The position numbers and the translations under genes are program-made. A stretch of 64,000 nucleotides of DNA, taken from positions 4,340,001 to 4,404,000 of the forward strand of contig NZ_CP034463.1 in assembly GCF_003955715.1 (NCBI RefSeq), written 5' to 3'. This DNA comes from Streptomyces aquilus (GTDB lineage: Bacteria; Actinomycetota; Actinomycetes; Streptomycetales; Streptomycetaceae). The notes under the pieces were generated by a model, which saw only the letters and a list, made by a program, of their open reading frames with translations, did no database searches and was not told the origin of the DNA. Of this stretch, positions 62,616 to 64,000 are shown one piece after another (position 1 is the first letter of the stretch; every line of letters begins with the position of its first letter).

Positions 62616-63872
62616 ATGCCGCAACCGACCCACCGCCCGCTCTTCACCACCACCGGCGAAACCCTGGTCATCGCCGACTTCACCCCCCGCCCACCCCGCG
62701 CACCCGGCCCCTACCGCCGCCTCTTCACCCACCCCGGCACCCGCGCCTTCACCGCCGGCAACCTGCTGGCCCGGCTCCCCATGGGCATGTTCAGCGTGAG
62801 CGCGGTCGTCATGATCGCCGGGACGCGGGGGTCGTACGCCCTCGCCGGCGCCGTCACCGCGACGGGCCTCGCGGCGACGGCCGTACTGGCCCCCTTCACC
62901 GCCCGCCTCATCGACCGCCACGGCCAGGCCCGCGTCGCCGTACCGGCCACGCTCCTCGCGGCCCTCGGCTCACTCGCCCTCCTCCTTTGCGTGCGCTACG
63001 ACGCCCCGGTCTGGACCCTGTTCGCCGCGTACGCCGCCACCGCCACGACCCCCAACATCGGCGGCATGTCCCGGGCCCGCTGGGCCCACCTCCTCAAGGG
63101 CGACGACACGTCCCTGCACACCGCGAACTCCTTCGAACAGGCCGCCGACGAACTCTGCTTCATGCTGGGCCCGGTGCTCGCGGCCCTGCTGTGCGGAACC
63201 CTCTTCCCGGAGGCGGGCACGCTGGTCGCGGCCGCACTGCTGGTGACGGGCATGCTCCTGTTCACGGCCCAGCGCGCGACGGAACCGCCGGTCCAGGAAC
63301 AGACCCGCACGAAGGCACCGCTACGGGCGCCGGGAATGCCCCCGCTCCTTCTCTGCTGCCTGGCCATGGGCGCGGTGTTCGGCTCCATGGAGGTCGTCAC
63401 GATCGCGTTCGCGGACGCGCGCGGCCATGCGTCGGCGGCCGGGGTCGTCCTCGGCCTTCAGGCTGCGGGGTCGTGCGCGGCGGGCCTGGCGTTCGGCGCA
63501 CTGAAACCGCACGGCCGACCCGAGACCCGCCAGCCGTGGTGCCTGGCCGCGATGACGGCCCTCCTGACCCTGCCCCTGCTGACGGCGGCCACCACGGGCT
63601 CCCTGCTCCTCCTCGCGGGCGCCTTGCTGATCGCGGGCATGGCAACGGCTCCGACGATGGTCACCACGATGACACTGGTCCAGGACCGCACGCCGACAGG
63701 CCGCCTGAACGAGGGCATGACTCTCGCGGTGACGGGCTTGCTGGGCGGCATAGCAGCGGGCAGCGCGGCAGGCGGCTGGATCACCGAGCACCTATCGGCA
63801 ACGGCGGCATACGGCGTACCGCTCACAGCAGCGTCCCTCGCCTTGATGATTTCGCTGACAGCGACGCCCTGA
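62616..63872 (+). CDS. MFS transporter
   Basis: 418 residues, 12 predicted helices, from ATG 62616. The first 40 residues are a Pro-rich cytoplasmic tail; ARLIDRHGQARVAVPATL is the motif-A loop. Similar Streptomyces proteins are called efflux pumps, substrate unknown. Divergent from the LysR regulator. The stop lies at the edge of the second copy of the intergenic repeat. Confidence 0.9.
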   Translation: MPQPTHRPLFTTTGETLVIADFTPRPPRAPGPYRRLFTHPGTRAFTAGNLLARLPMGMFSVSAVVMIAGTRGSYALAGAVTATGLAATAVLAPFTARLIDRHGQARVAVPATLLAALGSLALLLCVRYDAPVWTLFAAYAATATTPNIGGMSRARWAHLLKGDDTSLHTANSFEQAADELCFMLGPVLAALLCGTLFPEAGTLVAAALLVTGMLLFTAQRATEPPVQEQTRTKAPLRAPGMPPLLLCCLAMGAVFGSMEVVTIAFADARGHASAAGVVLGLQAAGSCAAGLAFGALKPHGRPETRQPWCLAAMTALLTLPLLTAATTGSLLLLAGALLIAGMATAPTMVTTMTLVQDRTPTGRLNEGMTLAVTGLLGGIAAGSAAGGWITEHLSATAAYGVPLTAASLALMISLTATP

Positions 63873-63873
63873 A

Positions 63874-63938
63874 GGGGCGCGGGGAACTGCGCGCCCAGCC
63901 ACGACGGCGCCCGCACCCGCACCCGCACCCGCGAAACC
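63874..63938. repeat. Streptomyces intergenic repeat element, copy 2, with CGCACC tandem units
   Basis: GGGGCGCGGGGAACTGCGCG starts two bases after the MFS stop and is followed by CCAGCCACGACGGC and three to four CGCACC units. Matches the copy at 28416-28445. Confidence 0.85.
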
Positions 63939-64000
63939 ACATTCACCCCCGCGAACTGATCCGCACCCGCGCCGCCCCCCTGGCCCTCAACGTCACCTCA
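63939..64000. other. Unresolved end of window
   Basis: Sixty bases open in several frames; a minus-strand frame ending at a TGA near 63957 could be the 3' end of a gene outside the window, but it is too short to assign. Confidence 0.3.

Overview
The window is high-G+C actinobacterial chromosome, almost certainly Streptomyces. The signs are dense GC-rich genes, many GTG starts, GTGA/ATGA/TGATG stop-start overlaps, and families typical of the genus (HppD with a divergent Lrp, a SigU/RsuA-like pair, NnaR-like/NarK, HU, T7SS-type proteins and the mycelial-aggregation locus). From memory, the gene order matches the S. coelicolor stretch around SCO2927 to SCO2964. I could not check this by alignment.

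Layout. 0.0-9 kb: the 5' end of a nitrile hydratase beta gene, a TagC-like propeller protein, hppD with a divergent Lrp regulator, a four-gene compatible-solute ABC importer, a leaderless ArsR-type regulator with a small partner gene, a secreted S16-type protease and an IclR regulator. 9-16 kb: a DEAD/DEAH helicase, a Doc toxin-antitoxin pair, an MFS pump, tRNA-Cys, a small secreted protein and a double-domain SUKH-4 protein. 16-21 kb: a three-subunit xanthine-dehydrogenase-like molybdoenzyme operon with a tiny membrane protein. 21-26 kb: a GH20 hexosaminidase with its sugar ABC importer. 26-40 kb: conserved core genes (DUF3039, YqgE, MurA, HU, malic enzyme, HelD, SigU/RsuA, a CGNR protein, DUF1772, NnaR/NarK).

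40.9-44.8 kb is an accessory scar: a clipped ATPase gene, a tyrosine integrase with a +1 and a -1 lesion, two likely immunity genes, an orphan Hint-toxin tip and the truncated tail of an FG-GAP/VCBS surface protein. It borders a four-gene WXG/T7SS-like locus (45.4-48.3 kb).

48.8-56.5 kb holds two large, partly near-identical secreted subtilases in opposite orientation. They flank a DUF2975/XRE operon, a 34-aa membrane peptide, a secreted protein, a 15-bp minisatellite and a GNAT acetyltransferase. 56.8-61.4 kb is the mat locus (acyltransferase, NodB-deacetylase/GT2 and a repeat-rich membrane protein), which is linked to extracellular poly-N-acetylglucosamine and pellet formation. The window ends with a divergent LysR/MFS pair.

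The most novel-looking signals are: the five-copy TGAG-n3-CAATTGAG motif shared by two upstream regions near the proteases; the orphan Hint-Ntox21 tip with two adjacent immunity candidates and a 13-bp repeat at its junction; the molybdoenzyme whose catalytic-glutamate motif appears lost and whose Fe-S subunit carries a long disordered extension; and the triple ATCG-n5-CGAT operator.
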